From contig JAISCU010000178.1 of the NCBI GenBank assembly GCA_031265345.1, forward strand, positions 1 through 28,420: a stretch of 28,420 nt of DNA, written 5' to 3'. Of the stretch, positions 16,369 through 24,343 are shown piece after piece. The position numbers were made by a program, and so were the translations under genes. The stretch's first letter is position 1, and every line of letters starts with the position of its first letter. Source of the stretch: Bifidobacteriaceae bacterium (GTDB taxonomy: Bacteria; Actinomycetota; Actinomycetes; Actinomycetales; WQXJ01). The notes below the pieces were generated by a model, which was not told the origin of the DNA, did not search any database, and was given only the letters and a program-made list of their open reading frames with translations.

Positions 16369-17394
16369 ATGTCAACGAAGTCAAGGGTCTTAATGACCAG
16401 TTTCACAGCCTTTGCCGTATCCGCCATGCTCGTCGCGTGCGGCTCCGACTCCAAGCCTTCGGGGTCCGGCAGCGACACCCAAGAATTGGACCGCTCGAAG
16501 GTCTTCGCGACCGTGCTCACCGGGCCGACCAGCGGCGTCTACTATCCCGTGGGCGGGGCCTTCTCGACGGTGCTCGAGGGGGCGGGCTACAAAACCTCCG
16601 TCACCGCGACCGGCGCGACTGCCGAGAACGTCAAGGCGATCCTGGCGGGCGACGGCGAGATAGCCATCGCCATGGCGGACGCCGCTATCCAGGCCTACAA
16701 CGGCACTGATGCCTTCGACGGGCAGGAGCCAGCCGAGGACCTGCGCGTCATGATGGGCTTATGGCCAAACGTGTGCCAGATCGTGACGACCGAGAAATCG
16801 GGCATCAAATCCTTCGAGGACCTCAAGGGCAAGCACGTCGCGGTCGGGGCGCCGAACTCCGGCGTGGAGGTCAACGCCCGGATGATCTTCGCCGCGCACG
16901 GCATGAGCTACGACGACGCCAAGAAGGTCGACTACCTCGACTACGGCCAGGCCATCGACCAGATCAAGAACGGCCAGATGGACGCGGCCTTCGTGACCTC
17001 GGCGCTGGGCAACGCCACGATCAAGGAACTCGCGGTCAGCGACGCGGTGGTGTTCGTGCCGGTCGAGGGCGAGGCCCTGGCCAAGCTGACCGCCGAGAAC
17101 CCGTACTACATCGAGACCGTCATCCCGGCCGACGCGTACGGCACGGGCGCCGACACCACCACCGCGGCGGTCATGAACGTGATGCTGGTCCACGCCGACC
17201 TGCCGGACGAGGTCGTCAGGGACATGTTGACGCTGTTCTACGGCGAGGGGCTGGACACCATCGCCGGGTCGCACGCCACCGCCAAGGAGCACATCGCTCT
17301 CGACACCGCGCTGCGCGGCATCACCGGGATCGACGTGCCGCTGCATCCGGGCGCCGAGGCCTTCTACGCCGACAAGAACCTGACCGCCAAGTAG
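16369..17394 (+). CDS. TAXI-family TRAP transporter substrate-binding lipoprotein
   Basis: A 341-residue solute receptor of a TAXI-type tripartite (TRAP) transporter, which delivers a small organic anion to the membrane permease. The signal peptide has Lys and Arg near its start and ends in the lipobox MLVAC (Cys24), so it is anchored to the outer face of the membrane. VLTGPTSGVYYPVGGAF is the family's N-terminal motif; AIAMADAAIQAYNG, LKGKHVAVGAPNSGVEVNAR and DAAFVTSALGNATIKEL are also typical. The ATG at 16369 is preferred over the ATG at 16393 because only it gives a positively charged signal-peptide start. It is first in an operon with the DUF1850 protein (5 bp later) and the permease. 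The substrate cannot be told from sequence. Confidence 0.94.
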   Translation: MSTKSRVLMTSFTAFAVSAMLVACGSDSKPSGSGSDTQELDRSKVFATVLTGPTSGVYYPVGGAFSTVLEGAGYKTSVTATGATAENVKAILAGDGEIAIAMADAAIQAYNGTDAFDGQEPAEDLRVMMGLWPNVCQIVTTEKSGIKSFEDLKGKHVAVGAPNSGVEVNARMIFAAHGMSYDDAKKVDYLDYGQAIDQIKNGQMDAAFVTSALGNATIKELAVSDAVVFVPVEGEALAKLTAENPYYIETVIPADAYGTGADTTTAAVMNVMLVHADLPDEVVRDMLTLFYGEGLDTIAGSHATAKEHIALDTALRGITGIDVPLHPGAEAFYADKNLTAK

Positions 17395-17399
17395 GTCCG

Positions 17400-17951
17400 A
17401 TGACGGGCTCACGACCAGGCGCGGCTCGGGGTCGCGCGGGCGGTCGCTGGTCCGGCTCCGCGTCGGTGGCCGTCTTGGCGGCGACCGCGGTGGTTCTGGC
17501 GGCGTTGGGCTGGCTGGGCGGTTTGTTCGCGGCCTGGGCGCGCCAACCGATCCTGCGGATAGAGCAGTTGTCCGATGCCGCCGTCCTGGTCTCCGCACCG
17601 GTTCGGACCGGCGACGAGTTCTCTTTCGGGTGGGAGCACTCGCTGGAGAAGATTCCCTGGGACGAGTTCTACCATGTGGGCGACTGCGGCGATCTGGTGC
17701 TCGACACGATCCGGTTCCCGGCATTCGGGGCGGGCATCCCGGAGGCCAAGGGCGACCGGACCTGGATCGACGACGGCATGATCCACATGGGCGGGATCGG
17801 CCAGGCCTTCCCGGAGATCACCTGGCTCAACTCCGTCACGGCCACCAAGGACCTGAAGCTCAACGGCGAACTGATCACGCGGGGACAGGACCTGCCCGCG
17901 TCGGCCCGGCTGCGGCTCACGATCGGGCCGCGCTGGCCGGGTCCGGACTAA
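17400..17951 (+). CDS. DUF1850 protein of the TAXI-TRAP operon
   Basis: A 183-residue protein starting 5 bp after the binding-protein stop. One hydrophobic N-terminal segment (about 22-46, VAVLAATAVVLAALGWLGGLFAAW) should anchor it in the membrane. The outer domain has the DUF1850 pattern FSFGWEHSLEKIPWDEFYHV (about 74-93), followed by a Gly-rich stretch. Proteins of this family recur between TAXI receptors and fused TRAP permeases and are thought to be an accessory part of that transporter; the exact role is unknown. The N-terminus is rich in Gly and Arg. Start ATG at 17400 follows the tight spacing; there is a weak ribosome site (TAGG) before it. Confidence 0.85.
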   Translation: MTGSRPGAARGRAGGRWSGSASVAVLAATAVVLAALGWLGGLFAAWARQPILRIEQLSDAAVLVSAPVRTGDEFSFGWEHSLEKIPWDEFYHVGDCGDLVLDTIRFPAFGAGIPEAKGDRTWIDDGMIHMGGIGQAFPEITWLNSVTATKDLKLNGELITRGQDLPASARLRLTIGPRWPGPD

Positions 17952-17988
17952 CTGAATCAAGGCTGACCAGATCAAGGGAGTAAATCAG

Positions 17989-20109
17989 GTGGAGTCAAGA
18001 ACGAGCACCGCCGATCCGGGCTTCGAGACCGTGTCGGAGGAACAAGTCCAGCAGGTGCTGGAGAGCGTCGACCGGGAGTCCGCCACCAGGCGTTTCAGAT
18101 CCCAGGCGGTCGGTTGGGCCTTCTACGGGCTGTGCGTGGCGGTGTCCGTCTACCACCTGTGGACGGCGATAGCCGGGCAGCCGCCCGCGCATGAGCACCG
18201 CAGCCTCCATGTCGGGATGATGCTGGCATTGGGGTTCTTCTTGTACCCGATGCTGAAACGGTCCTCGCGCCAGACGGTGCCGTGGTACGACTGGTTGTTC
18301 ATCGCCCTCTCGGCGGCCGTGCCGGTGTATTTCTTGGCCGATTACGCGGGCATCATCGATCGCTTCGGTAGTCCCTCGACCATGGACACTGTGGTCGCGA
18401 CCGTGCTGGTGGTGCTCGTCATCGAAGGAGCGCGGCGCCTGACCGGCTGGGCGCTGCCGATCCTCTGCCTGGTCTTCATCGCCTACGGCCTGTTCGGACG
18501 CGACCTGCCCGGGGTCTTCGCACATCGCGGCTACACCTGGGAGGGCCTCGCCAACGTCTTCATAAACACCGAGGGGATCTTCGGCACCGCCGTGTCCGTC
18601 TCCGCCTCCTACATCTTCCTGTTCATACTCTTTGGCGCCGTCATGGCGAAGTCCGGAATGGGCCAGTTCTTCAACGACCTGGCGATGGCGGTGGCCGGAT
18701 CGGCTCGCGGCGGTCCGGCCAAAGTCGCGGTGATCGCCTCCGGCCTGCTCGGCTCGATCAACGGCTCGGCTGTCGCCAACGTGGTGACCACGGGCGCGTT
18801 CACTATTCCGCTCATGAAGAAATGCGGCTACCCGAAGACCTTCGCGGGAGCCGTGGAGGCGTCATCGTCCGTGGGAGGCCAGTTGTTGCCGCCCATCATG
18901 GGCGCGGCGGCCTTCATCATGGCCGAGACCATCGGCGTGCCCTACTCCCAAGTCGTGATCTGGGCGGTCATACCGGCCCTGCTGTACTACTTGGGCGTCA
19001 TCACCCAGGTGCACCTGCGGGCTTCGAAACTCGGGCTGGAGGGAGTGCCGCGCGACCGCCTCCCCGCCATCCGCGCGGTCATGGCGGAACGCGGCCACCT
19101 GTTGATCCCGATCCTGTTCCTGCTCTACATGCTGTTCTTCTCCGGCGCGACCGTCATCTTCTCGGCGGTGTGCACCATCGGGCTGACCGTCGTGGTGGCG
19201 GAATGCCGCAAGTCCACCCGCATGTCGTTCAAGGACATCCTGGACGCCCTGGCCGACGGCGCCCGCCAAACCGTGCCGGTGGCCGTGGCGTGCGCGGCGG
19301 TCGGGATCATTGTGGGCGTGTTCGCGAAGACCGGCTTCGCTTTGAACTTGTCGCGCGTGATCATCGCGATGGGCGACACCTCGGTCCTGGCCACCCTGGC
19401 CCTGGCCATGGTGACGTGCATGGTCCTGGGCATGGGCGTGCCGTCGATCCCCGCCTACATAGTCACCGCCACGATGGCGGCTCCCGCCTTGGCCGCCCTT
19501 GGCATCCCGGTGATCGCCGCCCACATGTTCGCCTTCTATTTCGCCATGTTCGCCAACATCACGCCGCCCGTGGCCCTGGCCTCCTTCGCCGCCGCCGGGC
19601 TCTCCGGGGGAGACCCCATGAGGACAGGAGTGGCCTCCTTCAAGCTGTCGCTGGCCGGCTTCATAGTGCCGTACATGTTCGTGTTCTCGCCAGCCCTGAT
19701 GCTGATCGACACCAACTGGGCCGAAGGCATCCGGGTCACCGCCACGGCCTGCCTGGGTGTGGTCTTGATCGGCGTCGCGGTCGAGGGATACCTGTTCGCC
19801 CGCGTGCCGGTGTTGCTGCGGCTGGCGGGCGGGGCCGCCGCGCTGGGTCTGTTGGACGCCAGCCTGTGGACCGATCTGGCCGGATTGGCGGTCGGCGCCG
19901 GGCTGTTCGCGTACCAGAAGTACGCGGGTGGCCGCGCGGCTGATGCTGGTGCCGGTGCCGGTCGTGGCGCGGGTGGCGGTGGTCGCGCTGGTGACGACCC
20001 ACCTGCCGGTTCGGTTTCGACGGCCGCCTTGCCGGGCGACGCGGCGTCAGACGGTGCGGCTGGCTCCGACACGGCACGGGGCACGGACGCCGGGCCTGGG
20101 AAGAGCTGA
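17989..20109 (+). CDS. TRAP transporter fused permease (4TM + 12TM, TAXI type)
   Basis: A 706-residue membrane protein joining the small and large TRAP permease subunits, which import the substrate using an ion gradient. Hydrophobic segments begin near residue 40; the small-subunit part covers about 30-160 and the large part about 170-640. Typical motifs are GSINGSAVANVVTTGAFTIPLMKK, EASSSVGGQLLPPIMGAAAFIMAE and LGMGVPSIPAYIVTATMAAPAL; the last two are 24-residue and 22-residue blocks abbreviated here as hallmark loops around residues 285 and 485. The start is GTG at 17989 with AGGGAG 9 bp upstream. The last 60 or so residues (about 645-706) are a Gly/Ala/Asp-rich tail, unusual for the family and probably disordered. 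It closes the operon. Confidence 0.93.
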   Translation: MESRTSTADPGFETVSEEQVQQVLESVDRESATRRFRSQAVGWAFYGLCVAVSVYHLWTAIAGQPPAHEHRSLHVGMMLALGFFLYPMLKRSSRQTVPWYDWLFIALSAAVPVYFLADYAGIIDRFGSPSTMDTVVATVLVVLVIEGARRLTGWALPILCLVFIAYGLFGRDLPGVFAHRGYTWEGLANVFINTEGIFGTAVSVSASYIFLFILFGAVMAKSGMGQFFNDLAMAVAGSARGGPAKVAVIASGLLGSINGSAVANVVTTGAFTIPLMKKCGYPKTFAGAVEASSSVGGQLLPPIMGAAAFIMAETIGVPYSQVVIWAVIPALLYYLGVITQVHLRASKLGLEGVPRDRLPAIRAVMAERGHLLIPILFLLYMLFFSGATVIFSAVCTIGLTVVVAECRKSTRMSFKDILDALADGARQTVPVAVACAAVGIIVGVFAKTGFALNLSRVIIAMGDTSVLATLALAMVTCMVLGMGVPSIPAYIVTATMAAPALAALGIPVIAAHMFAFYFAMFANITPPVALASFAAAGLSGGDPMRTGVASFKLSLAGFIVPYMFVFSPALMLIDTNWAEGIRVTATACLGVVLIGVAVEGYLFARVPVLLRLAGGAAALGLLDASLWTDLAGLAVGAGLFAYQKYAGGRAADAGAGAGRGAGGGGRAGDDPPAGSVSTAALPGDAASDGAAGSDTARGTDAGPGKS

Positions 20110-20120
20110 GTCGTCGACCA

Positions 20121-20385
20121 GAAAGTTGCAAACCGTGGCACTCGTCATCGACAGCCACGGATTGCAGCTTTTTCAGGGGCGATCCGAGATCGAGTGTCAC
20201 GGGATGCAGGTTTTCCTGGTTGCCCCAATGGTCGCCCAGCGGTAAAGCCGCAGGTCGGCGAGGCGCGCCGAAAACGGCACCGGGCACAAAAGCTGCAAAC
20301 CGTGACACTCGCTGAACCAGGCCCGGCAGAAAAGTTGCAAACCGTGGCAGTCGTCATCGACAGCCAGGGATTGCATCTTTGTCCG
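20121..20385. repeat. Array of TGCAAACCGTG hairpin repeats
   Basis: The 321-bp gap between the permease and the next gene is mostly this array. The unit at 20123-20174 recurs almost unchanged at about 20331-20380 (TTGCAAACCGTGGCAG... GCCAGGGATTGCATC). Between them, GAGTGTCACGGGATGCAGG (20193-20211) is inverted relative to CTGCAAACCGTGACACTC (20292-20309), so these two can also pair over about 80 bases. Four to six copies of the core therefore exist in both directions. No protein is credible here. Confidence 0.85.
20123..20174 (+). terminator. Hairpin with T-tract after the TRAP permease
   Basis: AAAGTTGCAAACCGTGGC (20123-20140) pairs with GCCACGGATTGCAGCTTT after a 14-nt loop, with one mismatch and one possible G-U pair, and runs into TTTTT. 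It begins 13 bp after the permease stop. Stem plus T-run make it a good intrinsic terminator. It is also one member of a local repeat family. Confidence 0.75.
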
Positions 20386-20430
20386 GGGCGTCGGTGGCTG
20401 GTCGGCGCCGGACGAGGCCAAGATTGACCT

Positions 20431-21921
20431 ATGGTGCGGAAGCGAAAAGGCGCGGGAAAGGAACCCGGCATCAAGACTGCTGTTCTCGACTGGCTGGCCG
20501 GGCTGTCCGTCGATGAGTTGCGGGACCTGGTCACAGAGGCGGCCGAGAAGTCGAAGTGGCTCGATCAATGGCTGATCGACAAGGCCGCGCCGTTCATCGA
20601 CCAGGGCCTGGTGGACCGGGACAAGATGGCCAAGCTGGCTGGCCGCGTCGCCGCCGACCTGGTCGAATCGGTCGATCCCTACGACAACCAGGGCGACTAC
20701 CGTTACGACTATTACGACGAGCCGGAGGACGCCGTGATCGACACCGCCGTGCTGGAAGAACTGAAGGCCGCAGTAGCCGAGAATCCGAGCCTCGCCGCGC
20801 TCGGTGTGCTTCGGATCGGCATACGAGAACTGTACGAGTTCTCGGTCGGCGCGGACTATTCGGGCGACTACTTGCGCGAGGAAGGCTACGACCTGTTGGT
20901 CTTGCATGCCGCGACTGCCAACGCGCTGGGCACGGGTTTGACGCCCCACGAACGGCTGTCCTTCGCCGGAGACTTATTCGACCTGCTGCTCGGGGGACCC
21001 TCTGGTCCGGTGCCGGTGGATCTCACCGATTATCGCGAGGTGCTCGACGGCCCCGCCTGGTCGTTCTTCCGGGATCTGCTCGAAGGCTTGCCGCCGGGGA
21101 AACACGAGGAAGCGATCGCCCTGGCACGGCAGGAACTGGCGGTGCTGGACGGGGACGAGGCGGCCATAGTGACCCTGTACGGCGGCGCCCTCAACGATCA
21201 AAGGGAAATCTGGGACGCGGTCGGGGCTCTGGACCGGGCGGCCCTGACCGATGCCGCCGACCGCTTGGCGGAACGCAGCTTCAACCAGTTCCGCGAGGCC
21301 GCGCGCGACAAGGGCTTCCCGCGGCCGCAGCGAGGCTATTGGGCGGGCGTGGACTCATGGATGGGCGAGCGAGCGGCGGCGGCTGCGGCGAAGCGGGGCG
21401 AGTTGGGCAAGGCCGTCGAATTGACCATGGAGTTGTTCGAGCGCCACACTGACCAGGCGAACTACGCCAAACTCCGCGAAAGGGCCGAAGCCGCAGGCCT
21501 GTGGCAAGACCTGGCCCCGCAGGTCGAACGTTATTTCGCAGCCAATAGCCCGGATTCGTGGGTGCGCGAGTTGCTGGCCCAGGATCGCGTTGACGAGGCG
21601 TGGGAATTCGCATCCGAGGACCGCAAGGGGGTCTGGGATCACACGCAGCGGGATTTGCTGGAGGCCCGCGAGCGCACGCATCCAGCCGAGGTCGTTCCGC
21701 GCTTCCGGGCGTTGGCCCAGCCCTTCCTGGCCCAGACCGGGCGGGGCGCGTACGAGAGCTCGGGTGCCCTGCTGGTCCGCATGAAGTATTTCTCCCGGAA
21801 GGCCGGCCCCGATCAGGCCGACAAGTTCGCCCGCTACATGGCGGAACTCGGAGAGATGGCCCGCAGGCGCCCCGCCTGCCTGGAGATTTGGCGCCGCCTG
21901 AAGCTGATCCCAGGTAAGTGA
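20431..21921 (+). CDS. Unrecognised 496-residue helical protein
   Basis: I do not recognise this protein with confidence. It is soluble, acidic and almost wholly helical, with no signal peptide or membrane segment. The N-terminus is basic (MVRKRKGAGKEPG), followed by LDWLAGLSVDELRDLVTEAAE, a pattern seen in helical domains found in or near SWIM zinc-finger proteins and DUF6880-like proteins. An acidic, Tyr-rich loop (DYRYDYYDEPED, about 90-101) follows. The C-terminal half has repeated helical hairpins like TPR or HEAT units (about 330-490). No cysteine-histidine finger is present. It starts at ATG 20431 without a Shine-Dalgarno sequence and appears to be a single gene, with codon use like its neighbours. 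A link to the SWIM protein at 2468 is only a suggestion. Confidence 0.7.
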   Translation: MVRKRKGAGKEPGIKTAVLDWLAGLSVDELRDLVTEAAEKSKWLDQWLIDKAAPFIDQGLVDRDKMAKLAGRVAADLVESVDPYDNQGDYRYDYYDEPEDAVIDTAVLEELKAAVAENPSLAALGVLRIGIRELYEFSVGADYSGDYLREEGYDLLVLHAATANALGTGLTPHERLSFAGDLFDLLLGGPSGPVPVDLTDYREVLDGPAWSFFRDLLEGLPPGKHEEAIALARQELAVLDGDEAAIVTLYGGALNDQREIWDAVGALDRAALTDAADRLAERSFNQFREAARDKGFPRPQRGYWAGVDSWMGERAAAAAAKRGELGKAVELTMELFERHTDQANYAKLRERAEAAGLWQDLAPQVERYFAANSPDSWVRELLAQDRVDEAWEFASEDRKGVWDHTQRDLLEARERTHPAEVVPRFRALAQPFLAQTGRGAYESSGALLVRMKYFSRKAGPDQADKFARYMAELGEMARRRPACLEIWRRLKLIPGK

Positions 21922-21940
21922 GCCCTTCCGTCGTTCCAAC

Positions 21941-21953
21941 TGGACGATGCCGC
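21941..21953 (+). repeat. Dispersed 13-mer TGGACGATGCCGC, long-form copy
   Basis: Here the 13-mer is followed by T..CCGTCTCCGGCG and further partial matches to about 21995. The copies at 22702 and 25621 share this longer form. It lies 20 bp after the stop of the 496-residue gene. Nothing else is seen between 21922 and 22112. Confidence 0.8.
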
Positions 21954-22112
21954 TCACCCGTCTCCGGCGCACAGATCGCCCCGCGGACGACCGGCTTGGG
22001 CGTCACGGTCGGTGTCGTGATAGTAGCGGCGCTTCATTGCTTCAGGCCGACCGCATGACATATCATGGTCGTACACGTAATTCCCCTGTCGCGTGGCTCC
22101 GTAGGGTTCCAC

Positions 22113-22140
22113 AAAAGACGCGGCAGGGGTCGTGTCTTTT
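22113..22140. terminator. Bidirectional terminator beside the DUF3800 gene
   Basis: AAAAGACGCG (22113-22122) and CGTGTCTTTT (22131-22140) form a stem with one mismatch and an 8-nt loop. It has T-tracts on both strands and abuts the stop codon of the minus-strand DUF3800 gene. It would end that transcript, and could also stop any reading from the left. Confidence 0.7.
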
Positions 22141-22491
22141 CTAGTCGAACACACTGCTTGTCGCCAGCAACCGGCCCGCGATCAGGTCGGCGTAGCTGGG
22201 GTCGTCGTGCTCGTACATGCGGAACAAGCTCCACGAGGCCATGTCCACAGCCTGCAGGCCCTTCTCCGCGTTGGGATGCTTGATCTCGACTGTCAAGCCG
22301 ACTCCTGGCGGAGTCTCGACGTGCTCGGCCAAATGGGCGGTGAATCCGGCGAAAATCTTCTTGACGGCCTTGTCTACCGGCTTGGTCTCAGAGCAGATGA
22401 GCGCGGTGACCAAGAACCAGCGAGAGGTCTTGCCCCTTGACATGTCGAAGCCCAGGTCCCCCGACTCGTCGAGGTACACAGTGGTGGTCAT
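22141..22491 (-). CDS. DUF3800 protein, shortened internally
   Basis: A 116-residue protein with the N-terminal signature YLDESGDLGFD (6-16) and RWFLVTALICSE, and a C-terminal signature KGLQAVDMASWSLFRMYEHDDPSYADLI. These two ends are typical of DUF3800, a family with a predicted RNase H-like fold and acidic active-site residues. Members are usually 200 residues or more; here the middle appears to be missing and the two ends are joined in frame near residues 50-70. ATG at 22491 fits the family start. The gene may be an inactive remnant or a minimal form. A bidirectional terminator follows its stop directly. It opens the accessory toxin-antitoxin region. Confidence 0.75.
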   Translation of the reverse strand: MTTTVYLDESGDLGFDMSRGKTSRWFLVTALICSETKPVDKAVKKIFAGFTAHLAEHVETPPGVGLTVEIKHPNAEKGLQAVDMASWSLFRMYEHDDPSYADLIAGRLLATSSVFD

Positions 22492-22883
22492 TGAGAACCA
22501 CGGCCCGAGCCGACCACGACTCCAACCCCCTTGGCCGCGGAGCGCGCAGCTGGCATGATCCTGGTCCTCCTCACGACGCGTGCGAATCAAAGCAGCCTAT
22601 TCCGGGCATCTGACACTCTTCTGCGCCGGAGACCGAATTGCCTGGCGGGCATCGGTCAGTGTGGTTCGAGGTGGGGTGGGGAGCCCTGTCGTGGCTTTGG
22701 CTGGACGATGCCGCTGGCCCGTCTCCGGCGGACAGCCCGCCTCCCGGACGACCGAGTCGAGCGCCGTGGCTGGCCCGGAGACGGTGGCGGTGCTGCTCCC
22801 GAGTCACATGGGCCTTTGACCGGTACTTGTGAGCTCCGCCCGCGGGCGCTCGGGGCTTTCGGGTTCCGGATCTGGGGGAAGTG
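22492..22883. other. Gene-free spacer with one dispersed 13-mer
   Basis: Apart from the TGGACGATGCCGC repeat at 22702-22714, in its longer form to about 22755 (CCGTCTCCGGCG, CCCGGACGACCG), I see no gene, RNA or hairpin here that I can support. Confidence 0.5.
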
Positions 22884-22971
22884 ACCACGGTTCGTGCAGT
22901 CCGGGCAGGCGAGAACGGCACCGACATACCCTTTAGATGGGGCATATGGACCATCTATGAGGAGTGATCTG
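22884..22971 (+). repeat. Upstream region of NTase/HEPN module, copy 1
   Basis: This stretch matches 26703-26800 closely (GGTTCGTGCAGTCCG, then CCGACATA and TTAGATGGGGCATAT in the same order and spacing). It precedes both copies of the module, so it probably carries the promoter and operator. The GAGGAGTGA ribosome site is kept, but the ATG that follows it in copy 2 is CTG here. Confidence 0.75.
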
Positions 22972-23541
22972 CCGACGCTCTTGCCCATCCTGCGGAGCCC
23001 GACCTTGGGCAGTCTGTTGACGTGGCTCCTCATCCATCCCGACGCCGAGTACAGCATCAGCGAGCTGTCGCGGATCGTCGGCGCCAAGATGACCACTGTC
23101 CAGCGAGATGTCGGCCATCTGGCCGAGGCCCGCCTTGCGACCACGCGGACCGTCGGGCGCAATCGGATGGTGTGGGCCAACCGCGACCATCCCGTGTTCG
23201 AGCCGCTGAGCCGCGTTATGGAGTTCACCTTCGGGCCAGCGCCCGTGGTCGCCGAGGCTTTCGCCGGAGTCGAAGCGGATGCGGTCCTCATTTTCGGATC
23301 ATGGGCCGCCCGGCGCCACGGCCAACCCGGCCCTCCCGCTAACGACATCGACGTGCTGGTCATCGGTAAGTGCGCTCGGGCGGAGGTCTACGACGCTGCC
23401 GACGCCACGCAAGACCGGATCGGGCTCCCCGTCAACCCTGTGCTGAGGACGACGGGCTAGTGGGAAGCGGGCGAGGACAAACTCGTTGCCCAGATCCGTC
23501 GGTCGCCGTTTGTCGTGGTCTTGGGAGACGTTGAGCCATGA
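22957..23541 (+). pseudogene. Nucleotidyltransferase antitoxin with N-terminal winged helix, premature stop
   Basis: The product has an N-terminal winged-helix DNA-binding part (about 1-70, SISELSRIVGAKMTTVQRDVGHLAEA) and a minimal nucleotidyltransferase domain with GSW...NDIDVLVIG (about 110-135). Such proteins neutralise HEPN toxins, in known systems by AMPylating or phosphate-modifying the toxin. A TAG at 23458-23460 cuts the protein after VLRTTG. The matching place in the second copy reads GCT CAA CGG, and the frame beyond the TAG keeps the family sequence (EAGEDKLVAQIRRSPFVVV) to a TGA at 23539-23541 that overlaps the toxin ATG. So the stop is a recent mutation. The start is ATG 22957, or CTG 22972 aligned with the ATG of copy 2. 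The truncated form keeps the catalytic core and might still work. Confidence 0.75.
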
Positions 23542-23992
23542 GCAAATGGGAGCGGGGCGCGGCCGACATCGAAGAGGCACTGAAAGAGAGAACTCTCCAG
23601 GCAATCACGGGCGGGGCGGCCGGTGGCACGAGTCTCTTGGCAAAAGCCGAGCGCACGATCGCGACTGCGCGAGCTGTCGCCGCAAGCGATCCCGACTCGG
23701 CCTTTGTCCTCGCGTGCGATGCCGCCAAGCCGGGACGGCGCTCTTGGCCCAACAGGGCTTGCGCGCAACCACGACCGGGGGACACTATGCCGTCGAGCGG
23801 GCGCTGAGAGCGCAGTTCGGTGCGGGCATGAAGGTTTTCGGTGCGATCCGTCGGCGACGGAACGAACTGGAGTACCCGGACGTGCCCGGAGACGGGGTGG
23901 CGCAAGAAGAATTGGCGGAGACTCAATCGGACGCCCAACGAATCATCGATGCTTCCCGGAAACTCCTGCCCACTCTTGGATTCTTCTCCTAG
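23538..23992 (+). pseudogene. HEPN-domain toxin, broken by a 4-nt slip
   Basis: A HEPN-type protein of about 150 residues, possibly of the SAV_6107-like group found in actinobacteria; HEPN toxins cleave RNA. The first part (SKWERGAADIEEALKERTLQ) is in the frame of ATG 23538; from about 23722 the family sequence continues in another frame (QAGTALLAQQGLRATTTGGHY, RRRRNELEYPD) to TAG 23990-23992. RRRRNELEY carries the R..N..EY pattern of the active-site helix. The second copy reads GCCGCCCGCCAAG where this one reads GCCGCCAAG, so one of two CGCC units was lost. The ATG overlaps the antitoxin's ancestral stop. It is inactive as it stands unless the slip is reversed. Confidence 0.78.
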
Positions 23993-24041
23993 GCCAGCAA
24001 CTACACCACCGGCGCAGGCCGGTTTGCATCGGTTCCGGTGA

Positions 24042-24230
24042 GAAGCGGTCTTGCGCTCCCATCCACTCGACGCTTGGCTGCGCGAGTTGCGGGCCGGGCG
24101 CCAACCGGGCTTCGGCCGCGACCTGTGGCAGGGCGAACAGTGATCCTGCCGGACACCAGTGTGCTGGTCGGGTTCGGTGTCGCGATGCTCGACCCGGCCA
24201 AGAGTTACCGGGCGTCGATCCTCTCGCGCG
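24042..24230 (+). pseudogene. VapBC fragment (antitoxin tail and PIN toxin head)
   Basis: Bases 24042-24143 read as the end of an antitoxin (SHPLDAWLRELRAGRQPGFG then a TGA); the frame is closed by a stop at 24039. At 24140 an overlapping GTG opens VILPDTSVLVGFG, the first strand and catalytic Asp of a PIN-domain toxin, which then loses similarity within 15 residues. The overlap arrangement is that of a real vapBC pair. Both the antitoxin's front and most of the toxin are missing, so this is a remnant. Confidence 0.6.
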
Positions 24231-24286
24231 GCCCAGGCCTACCGGCGCACCGGCGCACCATGTGTCTTCATGCACATTGGCATGGC

Positions 24287-24313
24287 TTGCGTACACATTA
24301 CGATGGGTATCAT
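24287..24313 (+). promoter_or_regulatory. Candidate vapBC promoter and operator
   Basis: TTGCGT (24287-24292) and TATCAT (24308-24313) are 15 bp apart, an acceptable sigma-70-like pair, about 30 bp before the vapB ATG. TACAC and GTGTA, with GATG and CATC inside them, are inverted around this site and could bind the VapBC complex. Spacing is not fully symmetric, so this is tentative. Confidence 0.35.
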
Positions 24314-24343
24314 CAGGTGTATGGCCGAGGAAAGGCGGAGAGC

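Noticed and set aside
16412..17951. Alternative-frame products overlapping the TAXI binding-protein gene
   Set aside because: Out-of-frame shadows with Arg/Gly bias; the only real part is the DUF1850 gene from 17400.
20121..20385. CRISPR array
   Set aside because: Copies are few, inverted, irregularly spaced and fold into hairpins; no cas gene is present.
23700..23760. Programmed ribosomal frameshift in the HEPN gene
   Set aside because: No slippery heptamer is visible, and comparison with copy 2 explains the shift as loss of one CGCC unit.
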